DNA of 64,000 nt from Devosia subaequoris (GCF_014197055.1 NZ_JACIEW010000006.1:124001-188000), one strand, 5' to 3'; shown: positions 17,670 through 26,486, counted from the first letter of the stretch. The notes: generated by a model from the letters alone, not told the origin. Made by a program: numbers and translations.

Positions 17670-20594
17670 ATGCATCTGCTGCTCGTCGATGGCTCGGGCT
17701 ATATTTTCCGTGCCTTCCACGCCCTGCCCCCGCTTAACCGCAAGTCCGACGGGCTGCCAGTGGGCTGCGTGCAGGGGTTCTGCAACATGCTGTTCAAGCT
17801 GACCCAGGATATGGATGGCGATGACGCGCCTACCCATATGGCCGTCATCTTCGATGCCAAGGGCAAGACCTTCCGCGACGACATCTATCCCCAATACAAG
17901 GCGCAGCGCCCGCCCGCGCCCGAAGAGCTGGTGCCGCAATTTCCGCTCACCCGCTCGGCCACCCGTGCCTTTTCCATTCCCTCGATCGAAATGGAGGGCT
18001 GGGAGGCTGACGACATCATGGCCACCTATGCCTGCATGGCACGGGACGCCGGGTTCAAGGTCACCATCGCCTCCTCGGACAAGGACCTGATGCAACTGGT
18101 CGAGCCCGATGGCTCGATCCGCCTGCTCGATACCATTCCGCGCCCCGGCCAGCCGCCGCTGAGGTGGATTGGGCCCGATGAAGTCTTTACCAAGTTCGGC
18201 GTCACCCCCGACAAGGTGATCGACGTGCAGGCGCTGTGCGGCGACAGCGTCGACAATGTGCCGGGCGTGCCCGGCATCGGGGTGAAAACCGCCGCCCAGC
18301 TCATCACCGAATATGGCGATCTGGAAACTCTGCTCAGCCGCGCCGAGGAGATCAAGCAGCCCGCGCGCCGGCAGAAGCTGATCGACAATGCCGAACTGGC
18401 CCGCGTTTCCAAGCAATTGGTAACGCTCGAACAGAAGGTGCCGGTTGAGATCGACCTCGATGGCCTGACCCGCCAGCCGATCAATCCCTCGGCGCTGTTC
18501 CCGTTTTTGAAGGCGATGGAATTTGCCACCATCACCAAGCGCCTGGCCACTCTGCTCGAGGCCAATCCCGACGATTTTGAGCCCGATGCGACGCTCGCCG
18601 CCAACAAGGACAATCCGGTCCCCGGCGCGCCGCAAAAATCCACCTCGCTTTCGGTGGCCAAGGCCAAGCTGGCCGCCAATATGGTGCCCGGCTCAGGCCC
18701 GGCCCGCCATGCCGCCGCGGAGCACGCCCGCATCAAGGCCATCCCGGTCAACTACGAAGCCTATGAGATCGTCACCACGCCCGATGCGCTGGAGCGCTGC
18801 ATCGACAAGGTTTTTGCCAAGGGCCATGTCGCGATCGACACCGAAACCACCGGGCTCGATCCGCAACAGGCGGATCTGGTCGGTATATGCCTCTCCACCG
18901 AGATCGGCGAGGGTTGCTATATTCCGGTCGGCCATCGCAAGAGCGGCGACATGTTCGAGGGCGGCGAAGGGCTGGTCGAGGGGCAGTTGCCGATCGGCTT
19001 TGTGCTCGAGGCCCTCAAGCGCGTCTTGCAGGACAAGTCCATCCTCAAGATCGGCCAGAACGTCAAATATGACCTCGAAGTGCTGACCCGCTATGGCGTC
19101 GCCATGGCCCCGATCGATGACACCATGCTCATTTCCTATGCGCTGGATGGCCCGCGCTATAATGGGTTGGATGTGCTGGCCGAGCATTGGCTCGATCACA
19201 AGACCATCACCTATGCCGCGCTGGCCGGCACCGGAAAGAACCAGAAGACTTTCGACCAGCTCGAAATCGCCGAAGCGGCCCGTTATGCCGCCGAGGATGC
19301 CGACATCACCTTGCGCCTCTGGCATGTGCTCAAACCCCGCCTGGCGGCCGAGAACGTCACCGCACTCTATGAAACCATCGAGCGCCCGCTTGCCCCGGTT
19401 TTGGCTCATATGGAAGCGCGCGGCATCACCGTCGACCGGCAGATCCTGGCCCGGCTTTCGGGCGATTTCGCCCAGCGTGCCGCTGCCTTCGAGGCCGAGG
19501 CGCATGAACTGGCCGGCCAGAGTTTCAATCTCGGCTCGCCCAAGCAGCTGGGCGAAATCCTCTTTGACAAGATGGGCATTGAGGGCGGCACCAAGACCAA
19601 GACCGGCGCCTGGGCCACCGGCGCCGATGTGCTCGAGGGGCTGGCCGCCAAGGGCCATCCGCTGGCCCGCACCATTGTCGACTGGCGCCAGCTCACCAAG
19701 CTCAAGGGCACCTATACCGATGCCCTGCCCAATTACATCAATCCGCGCACCGGGCGCGTGCACACCTCCTATTCGCAGGCCTCCGTGCTCACCGGGCGGC
19801 TGAGCTCAAACGATCCGAATTTGCAGAACATTCCGGTGCGCACCGAGGATGGCCGCAAAATCCGCACCGCCTTTGTCGCGCCCGAGGGCAAGACGCTGAT
19901 CTCGGCCGACTATAGCCAGATCGAATTGCGCGTGCTGGCCCATATCGCCGATATCCAGGCGCTCAAGGACGCTTTCGAGGAGGGGCTGGACATTCACGCC
20001 ATGACGGCGAGCGAAATGTTCAACGTGCCGGTGGAGGGCATGCCCAGTGATGTGCGCCGCCGCGCCAAGGCGATCAATTTCGGCATCATTTACGGCATCT
20101 CCGCCTTTGGCCTGGCCAATCAGCTCGGCATCGAGCGCAGCGTTGCCGGGGAGTATATAAGAACCTATTTCGAGCGCTTCCCGGGCATCAAGGACTATAT
20201 GGACGCCCAGAAGGCGCGGGTGAAAGCCGACGGGCATGTGATGACCATTTTCGGCCGCAAGATCCAGTTCCCCAACGCCAATTCGGGCAATCCGAGCGAG
20301 CGCAGCTTTGTCGAACGCGCCTCGATCAACGCCCCCATCCAGGGCTCAGCCGCCGACATCATCCGCCGCGCCATGATCCGCATGGAGCCGGAACTGAAAA
20401 AAGCCGGCATCGAAGCCGACATGCTGCTGCAGGTGCATGACGAGTTGATCTTCGAAGTGCCGGAGGGGACTGAGGATCAGGCGATCCCGGTGATCAAGCG
20501 AGTGATGGAAGGCGCGGCGGAGCCGGCGGTGCGGCTGACGGTGCCTATACAAGTCGATGCACATGCAGCTAAGAATTGGGATGAGGCGCACTAG
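17670..20594 (+). CDS. polA: DNA polymerase I
   Basis: The 974-residue enzyme has all three classic parts. The 5' nuclease spans about 1-300 (LLLVDGSGYIFRAFHALPP; DKDLMQLV; GDSVDNVPGVPGIG). The 3'-5' exonuclease spans about 360-570, with its acidic pair in IDTETTGLD. The polymerase spans about 600-974, with SADYSQIELRVLAH (motif A), RRRAKAINFGIIYG (O helix) and LLQVHDELIFEV (motif C). It fills gaps and removes RNA primers in replication and repair. Proofreading residues are intact. A strong hairpin with a T-tract lies 17 bases after the stop. Confidence 0.98.
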   Translation: MHLLLVDGSGYIFRAFHALPPLNRKSDGLPVGCVQGFCNMLFKLTQDMDGDDAPTHMAVIFDAKGKTFRDDIYPQYKAQRPPAPEELVPQFPLTRSATRAFSIPSIEMEGWEADDIMATYACMARDAGFKVTIASSDKDLMQLVEPDGSIRLLDTIPRPGQPPLRWIGPDEVFTKFGVTPDKVIDVQALCGDSVDNVPGVPGIGVKTAAQLITEYGDLETLLSRAEEIKQPARRQKLIDNAELARVSKQLVTLEQKVPVEIDLDGLTRQPINPSALFPFLKAMEFATITKRLATLLEANPDDFEPDATLAANKDNPVPGAPQKSTSLSVAKAKLAANMVPGSGPARHAAAEHARIKAIPVNYEAYEIVTTPDALERCIDKVFAKGHVAIDTETTGLDPQQADLVGICLSTEIGEGCYIPVGHRKSGDMFEGGEGLVEGQLPIGFVLEALKRVLQDKSILKIGQNVKYDLEVLTRYGVAMAPIDDTMLISYALDGPRYNGLDVLAEHWLDHKTITYAALAGTGKNQKTFDQLEIAEAARYAAEDADITLRLWHVLKPRLAAENVTALYETIERPLAPVLAHMEARGITVDRQILARLSGDFAQRAAAFEAEAHELAGQSFNLGSPKQLGEILFDKMGIEGGTKTKTGAWATGADVLEGLAAKGHPLARTIVDWRQLTKLKGTYTDALPNYINPRTGRVHTSYSQASVLTGRLSSNDPNLQNIPVRTEDGRKIRTAFVAPEGKTLISADYSQIELRVLAHIADIQALKDAFEEGLDIHAMTASEMFNVPVEGMPSDVRRRAKAINFGIIYGISAFGLANQLGIERSVAGEYIRTYFERFPGIKDYMDAQKARVKADGHVMTIFGRKIQFPNANSGNPSERSFVERASINAPIQGSAADIIRRAMIRMEPELKKAGIEADMLLQVHDELIFEVPEGTEDQAIPVIKRVMEGAAEPAVRLTVPIQVDAHAAKNWDEAH

Positions 20595-20610
20595 CCAGCG
20601 TGCCACCGGC

Positions 20611-20635
20611 AAAATCGCTCCAGTGGAGCGATTTT
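20611..20635 (+). terminator. intrinsic terminator after polA
   Basis: Arms AAAATCGCTCCA and TGGAGCGATTTT are perfectly complementary over 12 bases and end in TTTT. The hairpin starts 17 bases after the polA stop and could work in both directions. Confidence 0.8.
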
Positions 20636-20697
20636 AGCTGGCTAGGCCCGGAGAGCTATGCTCGCAGGGCGGGACCAACTACTCGGCCCCCAAACTT

Positions 20698-20784
20698 TTG
20701 GTGAACCGCAGCACGCGGTTGCCGCGCTCGGGCAGGGTCTGTTCCCGACGCAGCTGGCGGGCGAAGCCGGCAGGATCGGGCCAT
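20698..20784 (-). pseudogene. remnant of a DUF559 gene with internal deletion
   Basis: This segment is a collapsed copy of the neighbouring DUF559 gene. Bases 20698-20726 match 21079-21107 (C-terminal part) with one difference. Bases 20727-20784 match 21299-21356 (N-terminal part through the start codon) with several differences. About 190 bases between are missing. An extra G next to the start codon breaks the frame. The similarity continues past the gene into the upstream repeat, so the duplication included flanking DNA. Confidence 0.75.
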
Positions 20785-20820
20785 AGGCCAAGGTTAGCAT
20801 CGTGTTTACGCAAGAGCACG

Positions 20821-20855
20821 CCCACCCAACCTCCCTCTGATAGGGGGAGGAGTAG
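20821..20855 (-). repeat. palindromic repeat family copy (reverse orientation)
   Basis: Read on the minus strand this is CTCCCCCTATCAGAGGGAGG followed by TTGGGTGGG, the same element as at 15511, 20963 and 21550. It lies upstream of the DUF559 remnant, exactly as the copy at 21401 lies upstream of the intact gene. Confidence 0.7.
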
Positions 20856-20962
20856 ATTGAGTGCTTTGGGCGTTTGGCGGCCTGACCGGGCGTGAGGTCG
20901 AGTTTGAAGGGCCTTGGATGTTTCGGAGCTTTCACTGATACGGCTGCATCCCCGATGCGCTC

Positions 20963-21000
20963 CTCCCCCTATCAGGGGGAGGCTGGGTGGGGGTATCCGC
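20963..21000 (+). repeat. palindromic repeat family copy
   Basis: The element is CTCCCCCTATCAGGGGGAGG followed by CTGGGTGGGGGTATCCGC. It matches the copy at 21550-21587 at all but one position. Its last base is the first base of the DUF559 stop codon, so it forms the 3' boundary of that gene. Confidence 0.75.
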
Positions 21001-21356
21001 TAAGACTCATTGCCCGGCTCACCGAAGACCTCCATCAACACAGCAAACGCCCCCTCGCCCCGCTGCATGACATCCGCATTGGTGAACCGCAGCACGCGGT
21101 GGCCGCGACCTTCGAGATAGGCCGTCCGCTGCGCGTCATGCGCCACTCCGGCATCGGAATAATGCGTGTCGCCATCGATCTCGACGACGAGCTTTCGGCT
21201 CCTGCAGACAAAGTCCACGACATATGGACCGATGGGCGCCTGCCGCCGCCAATGCAGGCCCGCATCGCGCCAGGACAGGATCAGCGCCCAGAAACGGCGT
21301 TCCGGCAGGGTCTGTTCCCGCCGCAGCTTGCGGGCGAATGTGACAGGATCGGCCAT
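21000..21356 (-). CDS. DUF559 (Vsr-like endonuclease fold) protein
   Basis: The 118-residue protein matches DUF559: FARKLRREQTLPERRFWALIL, then WRRQAPIGPYVVDFVCRSRKLVVEIDGDTH with the acidic and Lys/Glu pattern of a very-short-patch-repair type nuclease fold, and LRFTNADVM near the end. Nuclease activity is not established for this family. The ATG at 21356 marks the family's normal start; upstream frame is repeat DNA. It is flanked by palindromic repeats on both sides, and a decayed copy lies directly downstream, so this is a small mobile-looking cassette. Confidence 0.9.
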   Translation of the reverse strand: MADPVTFARKLRREQTLPERRFWALILSWRDAGLHWRRQAPIGPYVVDFVCRSRKLVVEIDGDTHYSDAGVAHDAQRTAYLEGRGHRVLRFTNADVMQRGEGAFAVLMEVFGEPGNES

Positions 21357-22112
21357 GGGGTCTCCTTGGCCAAGACTAGCATCGTGTGTGCGCAAGAAGC
21401 ACCCCCACCCAACCTCCCCCTGAAGAAGGGGGAGGGGTAGATTGGGTGCTGCGTGGGTCCGGTGTCCCCTGCCGGGCGCAGGGCCTTTGTCTAGGGACTT
21501 CAGACGTGCCGGGGCCCTCTTCAGTTTCCGCAACAAGCCCGGTGCGCTCCTCCCCCTATCAGGGGGAGGTTGGGTGGGGGTATCCGCAGAATTGTTGGAT
21601 GAGATGTCATCCCTTCAACACCCACCGCCTGTCACCCCGACGGCAGGAAGGGGCCAGAAAACTGCCCTCCCTCAAAAAGATATCCCCGCCTCAAAAACCT
21701 CCCCCATACTCTTCCCGTCCCCGTCACACACGCGGCCCCGACGCAGGGCCGGGCGGGGAGGCCGGGAAGAGGGGCGCCTCTTTACGCGGGTAGAAGCTCG
21801 GCAGCCGGACCTGCAATAACGGTACCGCCTGAATCCGGACCCGTGGAAAATCCGTGTTTCCGTGACGAACGGCCAGTGGCTCGTTCTACCTCGTTTCGGA
21901 AGGGCCACTGGCCGTTCGTTACCGTGCAACCGCGACGCCGCAGGGCCGGGCGGCGCCTTGGCATGTCCGAACGGCGCCGCGCCATCCCCATGGAATGGCG
22001 GGCTTTACCCGGCGGGGAGAACCCCATACGCAAAAGGGCGGCTGGCACGTCCTGATTTTGGCTCCGGACGGCTTTGGGACTAGAATGTTCAGACTGCAGG
22101 CAGGAGGAAGCC
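21357..22112. repeat. non-coding gap with two palindromic repeats and a long inverted repeat
   Basis: I support no gene in these 756 bases. Repeat copies sit at 21401-21440 (minus orientation, diverged centre) and 21550-21587 (plus). A perfect 16-bp inverted repeat occurs at 21865-21880 and 21904-21919 (ACGAACGGCCAGTGGC and its complement) with a 23-base loop. The GC-rich string GCAGGGCCGGGCGG appears twice, near 21738 and 21939. Confidence 0.65.
21865..21919. repeat. perfect 16-bp inverted repeat with 23-base loop
   Basis: The arms ACGAACGGCCAGTGGC (21865-21880) and GCCACTGGCCGTTCGT (21904-21919) are exact complements. The loop is 23 bases. There is no T-tract, so it is not a standard terminator. 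It may be a palindromic repeat unit or the trace of a small non-autonomous element. Confidence 0.75.
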
Positions 22113-22559
22113 ATGAGTGAGACACACGGTGCGATGATCGCAAAATTCCTCGTCGCGCAGGACCGGGTCTATCCCGAGGCACTGCATGAATTGCGGGCCG
22201 GGCGGAAGCGGACGCATTGGATGTGGTTCATCTTCCCCCAGATGGTTGGGCTGGGCAGCAGCGAGATGGCCCGGCTTTACGCGCTTCATGGCGCCGGGGA
22301 GGCCCTGGCCTATGCCGAACACCCGATCCTGGGCGCGCGGCTGGTCGAATGCACCGAGGCGGTGTTGCTTCATGCGCCCGAGGGCGTGGCGCCGCGCGAT
22401 CTCAATACCATTTTCGGCTCGCCCGACGACAAGAAGTTCATTTCCTCGATGACCCTGTTTGCCCGCGCGCAGCCCGAGCAGCGCCTGTTTCGCGCCGCGC
22501 TCAGTGCCTTCAACAATGGCCATGAGGATGCGCGGACCGTGGCCCTGCTCGGCGCCTGA
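22113..22559 (+). CDS. DUF1810 family protein
   Basis: The 148-residue protein carries the DUF1810 core: KRTHWMWFIFPQMVGLGSS (about 32-50), then ARLYALHGAGEALAYAEHP and NTIFGSPDDKKFISSMTLF. The family is widespread, cytosolic and without a known function. The ATG at 22113 follows AGGAGG at good spacing, so I reject a start 13 codons upstream. It stands alone between the repeat-rich gap and an unrelated small gene. Confidence 0.9.
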   Translation: MSETHGAMIAKFLVAQDRVYPEALHELRAGRKRTHWMWFIFPQMVGLGSSEMARLYALHGAGEALAYAEHPILGARLVECTEAVLLHAPEGVAPRDLNTIFGSPDDKKFISSMTLFARAQPEQRLFRAALSAFNNGHEDARTVALLGA

Positions 22560-22693
22560 GCGGGGTCTATGGATGGGCAATCATACGGAGGGACGCGATA
22601 GCCATATCGACATGAATAATCGCTCCGGTTATATTTCGTTATACTTCCAGGCGCATCGTATTTGTCATCTGCAAAGCGTCAAGGAAGCAGACT

Positions 22694-23242
22694 ATGTCCG
22701 CTACGATTACTCTTACCGACTGCGCTGCGTTGATTTTCGCCCCGGACGGGCGCAGTTTCGACAACATGGCCGAGCTGTCCCACCGAATGAAATTCGGCCA
22801 CGTGCTCGAATACACCAAGCTCAATGCCTTGCCCGACAAGGCGCTGCCATTTTTCCTGATCCACTATGGCGTTATCGATCCTCTCAAGCAGCGCCTGTTG
22901 CGGGGCTTGCGGGCGACCGACGAGCCGCTGCGCAAATATGCGCCGATCATCTGCATCATTCCCCAGGGGCCGCGACATCAGATGGTGCCGCAAGTCGAAA
23001 TGGGCTTTGACGACGTGGTATTTCTCAGCGACACAATCGAACAGATCAGCAAGACGCTCACCGACCAGTTGGGACGCGAAGTGCTCTATATCGATTCACC
23101 ACATTATTTTGGACCGGACCGGCGTCGCCTGGAGCGGGTCAGCCGCGGCGACCCGCGCCGCGTGCCGGGCGGCACAGAGCACCGGCGCATTCGTGTGCTG
23201 CGCGATCCGCAGCAGGGTATTCAGGCCAATTATTTGAACTGA
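22694..23242 (+). CDS. unrecognised protein, weakly receiver-like
   Basis: I do not recognise a named family. The 182-residue product has alternating strands and helices reminiscent of a degenerate receiver: CAALIFAPDG near the start, YAPIICIIPQG in the middle, then VEMGFDDVVFLSDTIEQI, which looks like the GADDVI region of response regulators. No clear phospho-acceptor Asp with the usual acidic pocket is seen. The C-terminus (about 135-182) is rich in Arg and ends RIRVLRDPQQGIQANYL. No signal peptide or membrane segment. Its 3' end overlaps the convergent tsaE gene by 13 bases. Confidence 0.75.
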   Translation: MSATITLTDCAALIFAPDGRSFDNMAELSHRMKFGHVLEYTKLNALPDKALPFFLIHYGVIDPLKQRLLRGLRATDEPLRKYAPIICIIPQGPRHQMVPQVEMGFDDVVFLSDTIEQISKTLTDQLGREVLYIDSPHYFGPDRRRLERVSRGDPRRVPGGTEHRRIRVLRDPQQGIQANYLN

Positions 23243-23667
23243 TCGCGCCAGGTCAGGCGGACATTGCGACCCTCGCCGCCGGGCGGAATGTCCAGATGCA
23301 CGATGAGGCGCACCGCCTCGGCCACCTGCGGCGCGCGCTCGGCCCACTCGACCAGCACAATGGCCTTGGGGTCGTCGAGCAGGCCCAGCTCATCGGCCTC
23401 GGAAGCGTCGGCCAGCCGGTAGAGATCGGCGTGCAGCACCGGCCCAATGGGTGTGTCATAGGGCTGGATGATGGCAAAGGTCGGCGAGGGCACCTCGAGC
23501 GCCGGATCCTCAGCCAGCGCCCGCAACATGGCCCGGGCCATGGCCGTCTTGCCGGCTCCCAGATCGCCTTCGAGGCTGACGATATCCCCGGGCTTCACGC
23601 TCGTGGCAAGCTGGGCTCCGAACCGGGCCGTGGCAGCATCATCGGGGAGGAAGGTTTGGGACAGCAA
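23230..23667 (-). CDS. tsaE: tRNA threonylcarbamoyladenosine biosynthesis ATPase
   Basis: The 145-residue P-loop protein has Walker A GDLGAGKT (about 34-41) and the TsaE motifs SPTFAIIQPY and HADLYRL, plus EWAERAP near the C-terminus. TsaE works with TsaB and TsaD to attach threonylcarbamoyl to A37 of ANN-decoding tRNAs. It lies downstream of the DivL-type gene in the same direction with a gap of about 60 bases; this pairing is common in alphaproteobacteria. Confidence 0.95.
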   Translation of the reverse strand: MLSQTFLPDDAATARFGAQLATSVKPGDIVSLEGDLGAGKTAMARAMLRALAEDPALEVPSPTFAIIQPYDTPIGPVLHADLYRLADASEADELGLLDDPKAIVLVEWAERAPQVAEAVRLIVHLDIPPGGEGRNVRLTWRDQFK

Positions 23668-23730
23668 AGCTAATCGCCTCCTGCGTCTCCCCCAGAAGCG
23701 TCGGGAGACAAGACTACGGTCTTTTGTACT

Positions 23731-26193
23731 CTATTCCGCCACGCCTGCCAGGGCGCTGTCCAGCGGCAGGTTGACGATGATGCGGCTGCCCTTGGGCTCG
23801 CGCCGCTCGGCCGAGATGGTGCCGCCATGCAGGTTGACGAAGGTGCGCACGATGGAAAGACCCAGTCCCGCGCCACGTTGCCGGCCGCCTGAGGCCGGAT
23901 TGTCGAGCCGGGTCAGGATGGCCGATTTCATCTCGTCGGTGAGGCCGGGGCCTTCGTCCTCGATGACGAACAGCATGCGATCGCCGCGATGACTGACGGC
24001 CAGTCGGATCTCCCCGCCCGGCGGCGAGAAGCGCGCCGCGTTGGAGAGCAGATTATAGAGCACCTGCACCAGCCGCGTGCCATCGGCGATGAACAGCGGC
24101 AGGTCCGGCGCGATATCGACCACCAGATGGGCCGCTTCGCCGGAGACTTCGGGAAAGCTGGCGCTCATGCCGGCGCGGGCCTTGTGGACCAGGGCGGTCA
24201 CATCGAGCGGTTCGGGGTTGAGCTCGGCAATGCCGGCATCCACCGAGGCGAGGTCGAGGATGTTGTCGATCAGCACGCCCAGCGTGACCGATGAGGCGCG
24301 GATATAGTCGATATATTCGCGCTGGCGCTCATTGAGGGTTCCGCCCTCGGTGTCGGCCAGCAAATCGGCAAAGCCGATGATGTTGGTCAGGGGCGAGCGC
24401 AGTTCATAGGAAACGTTCTCGACAAAGGCGTCCTTGAGCCGGTCGGCCGCCACCAGCGCGTCATTGCGCTCCTTGAGCACCTTGGAATAGCCCGCGCTTT
24501 CGGTGACATCGAGGAAGGTCATCATGGTCTGCCCATTGGGCAGGCGGGTAATAGCGTAGTCGATCAGGCGGCCATCGGAGCGCGTGATCCGCCCCTGCCG
24601 ATCAGTGCGGGTGGGGTTGAGATCGATGATGGTGCGCTTGAGATCGCGCCAGATCGCGGCGCCGTCCTCGGGGATCGCCCGGCCACTGGCCTCGGCCAGC
24701 CGGTCGATATGGGGATTGTTGCCCAACTCGTTCATCGGCAGCTTCCAGAGCTTGGAAAGCTGCGGATTGGACAGGGTCAGCCGGCCATTGGTGCCGAACA
24801 CCGCCACGGCCTCGTTGAGTGCCATGATGGTTTCGCGCAGCACATTGGTGAAGGCCTTGTTAGTGCTTTCCAGCTCCAGCCGCTCGGTCAGATCCTCGAA
24901 TACATAAATGACGCCGCCATCCGGGGCCGCAGGCGCCGAAATCACCTTGATGGTGCGGCCATCGGGCAGGTGCCAGGGCTCGGCCTCGTGCGGCTCCTTG
25001 CGGGCGTAGCTTTCCAAATGCTTGGCGCGCCAGGTGTGATAGTCGACCTGGCTGGGCAGCATCCCCTCAGTGCGCAACTTGTCGAGAATGGCGCGCTCGT
25101 CCAGACCAAGCGTCAGGAATTTGCGATCCAGGTTCCACAGATTGGCATAGGCGGCATTGAACTGGGTCAGCTCCCGCCTGGCATTGAAAATGGCGATCGG
25201 GGTGCCCAGCGCATCGATGATGCCACCAATATGGGTCGCGTCCTGCTCGCCTGGTGCGGGCAACGCACCGACCTTTTCATTGGGCCGCAAATAGCCGGCC
25301 CGGCCACCAGGCACTGGGAAATCCACCAGTTCGAACTGGCCATGCCTGCCGAAATCGAGCGGCAGGTTCACCGGCGCGGCATCGGCATGGCAGGTTTTGA
25401 GATGCAGCGCCAATTGGGTGGCGTCGAGCAATTCGGGCGGGTTTGCATCACCGGTGGCGCGCCCCAGATCAGCGGCGAGCTTGAGATAGGCGGGGTTGGC
25501 ATAGATCAGGCGATCGGCCTCGTCGCGCAGAAAAGCCGGCTTGGAGAGCAAGGCGAGAATGGCGCGGGCACCTTCTCTGTCCCCGCCCTGCGCTTCGGCG
25601 CTTGAGGCGGCGTGCTCGTCGGATTGGCTGAAGGCCGGACGCAGCCGCAATGCCACGGCCCCGCCCATCACCCAGCCATTGGCGCGAACCAGGCGACCAT
25701 CGCGGGTATCGAGGCTGGTGACAAAGGCGTGGCCATGCAGGCGCAAATCTTCCACCAGGCTGGTCAATCGATTGGTTTCGGCCGGACCCAGCCAGGTGTG
25801 AAAATTGAGCACGCTTTGCGGCTGCCGTCCCGATGGCAGCACGGCGCCGGTTTGACCCAAAATGCGCGGCGCTTCGTGGCCCTGCCAGAGCACAGTCAGT
25901 TCGCGGGTGCCGGCGATCAGGTTCTCATATTCATCGACCAGAGCGCGCAGATCGGCAATCTGTTCTGCGGCGCGGCGGCGTGCCGCGCGGCTGTCGGTCA
26001 AAAGGGTGCGGACCAGGACCATGGACAACAGAGCAAACCCGCCCGCGCCAATGGCAACTGCAAAGGGGGCGATACCGCCCAGACTTGCCGGAACAAGACC
26101 CTGTGCCAGGGCGGGAACAGCCGTGACCAGAGTGAGGGGCGCGGCGCACAGGCCTGCGAATCCCAATTGTTTCCGGAAATGATCCGGCGTCAT
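23731..26193 (-). CDS. divL: DivL-type cell-cycle pseudokinase (Tyr at the phospho-acceptor site)
   Basis: The 820-residue protein has N-terminal hydrophobic segments (about 9-30 and 43-63), several PAS-like regions between about 210 and 570, a HisKA-like helix, and an intact HATPase domain (NLLSNAARFSPPGG, DEGPGLT, GAGLGLSIV). The residue that should be His is Tyr596, in FVENVSYELRSPLTN. This is the hallmark of DivL, which in Caulobacter modulates CckA and so CtrA activity at the cell pole. I chose the ATG at 26193 because AGAGGG precedes it; an ATG at 26226 is possible. tsaE downstream and ahcY upstream fit the usual neighbourhood. Confidence 0.88.
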   Translation of the reverse strand: MTPDHFRKQLGFAGLCAAPLTLVTAVPALAQGLVPASLGGIAPFAVAIGAGGFALLSMVLVRTLLTDSRAARRRAAEQIADLRALVDEYENLIAGTRELTVLWQGHEAPRILGQTGAVLPSGRQPQSVLNFHTWLGPAETNRLTSLVEDLRLHGHAFVTSLDTRDGRLVRANGWVMGGAVALRLRPAFSQSDEHAASSAEAQGGDREGARAILALLSKPAFLRDEADRLIYANPAYLKLAADLGRATGDANPPELLDATQLALHLKTCHADAAPVNLPLDFGRHGQFELVDFPVPGGRAGYLRPNEKVGALPAPGEQDATHIGGIIDALGTPIAIFNARRELTQFNAAYANLWNLDRKFLTLGLDERAILDKLRTEGMLPSQVDYHTWRAKHLESYARKEPHEAEPWHLPDGRTIKVISAPAAPDGGVIYVFEDLTERLELESTNKAFTNVLRETIMALNEAVAVFGTNGRLTLSNPQLSKLWKLPMNELGNNPHIDRLAEASGRAIPEDGAAIWRDLKRTIIDLNPTRTDRQGRITRSDGRLIDYAITRLPNGQTMMTFLDVTESAGYSKVLKERNDALVAADRLKDAFVENVSYELRSPLTNIIGFADLLADTEGGTLNERQREYIDYIRASSVTLGVLIDNILDLASVDAGIAELNPEPLDVTALVHKARAGMSASFPEVSGEAAHLVVDIAPDLPLFIADGTRLVQVLYNLLSNAARFSPPGGEIRLAVSHRGDRMLFVIEDEGPGLTDEMKSAILTRLDNPASGGRQRGAGLGLSIVRTFVNLHGGTISAERREPKGSRIIVNLPLDSALAGVAE

Positions 26194-26456
26194 ACCAGCC
26201 CTCTTTCGCTTTGATTGCGATGCCAACCCGGCCAGAACGACCGGTACGCCTCAACTTCAAACAGGCCGCTGACTCAGAGCCAAAACTGGCTCAAGCTGCC
26301 CCCAAAAATCGGCTTGCGTGTCCCCCCACAACCCGAATCACTAAAACCATACCGGGCCGTGGAATCGCGCAAAAGAGTCTTGATGGCTGTGCGTTGCGGG
26401 CAAAGCGCAAGGAAAGGGCTTGACCCGTGAACGAAACAGAAACCTTTCAGAAAAGT

Positions 26457-26486
26457 AAAAACCCGGGACAATGCCCGGGCTTTTTT
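26457..26486. terminator. bidirectional intrinsic terminator between ahcY and divL
   Basis: A CCCGGG-ACAATG-CCCGGG stem is flanked by A5 on the left and T6 on the right, so it carries a U-tract in both transcripts. On the minus strand it follows ahcY by about 80 bases. Confidence 0.85.

Noticed and set aside
15511-21587. Possible CRISPR array from recurring short palindromes
   Set aside because: Copies are kilobases apart, occur in both orientations and lack regular spacers. No cas genes are present.
21386-22083. Several ORFs of 70-135 codons in the repeat-rich gap
   Set aside because: They lie over palindromic repeats, contain no domain and have no credible starts.
23731-26193. Ordinary PAS histidine kinase call for the DivL-type gene
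   Set aside because: The phospho-acceptor His is replaced by Tyr, and the neighbourhood (tsaE, ahcY) matches divL.
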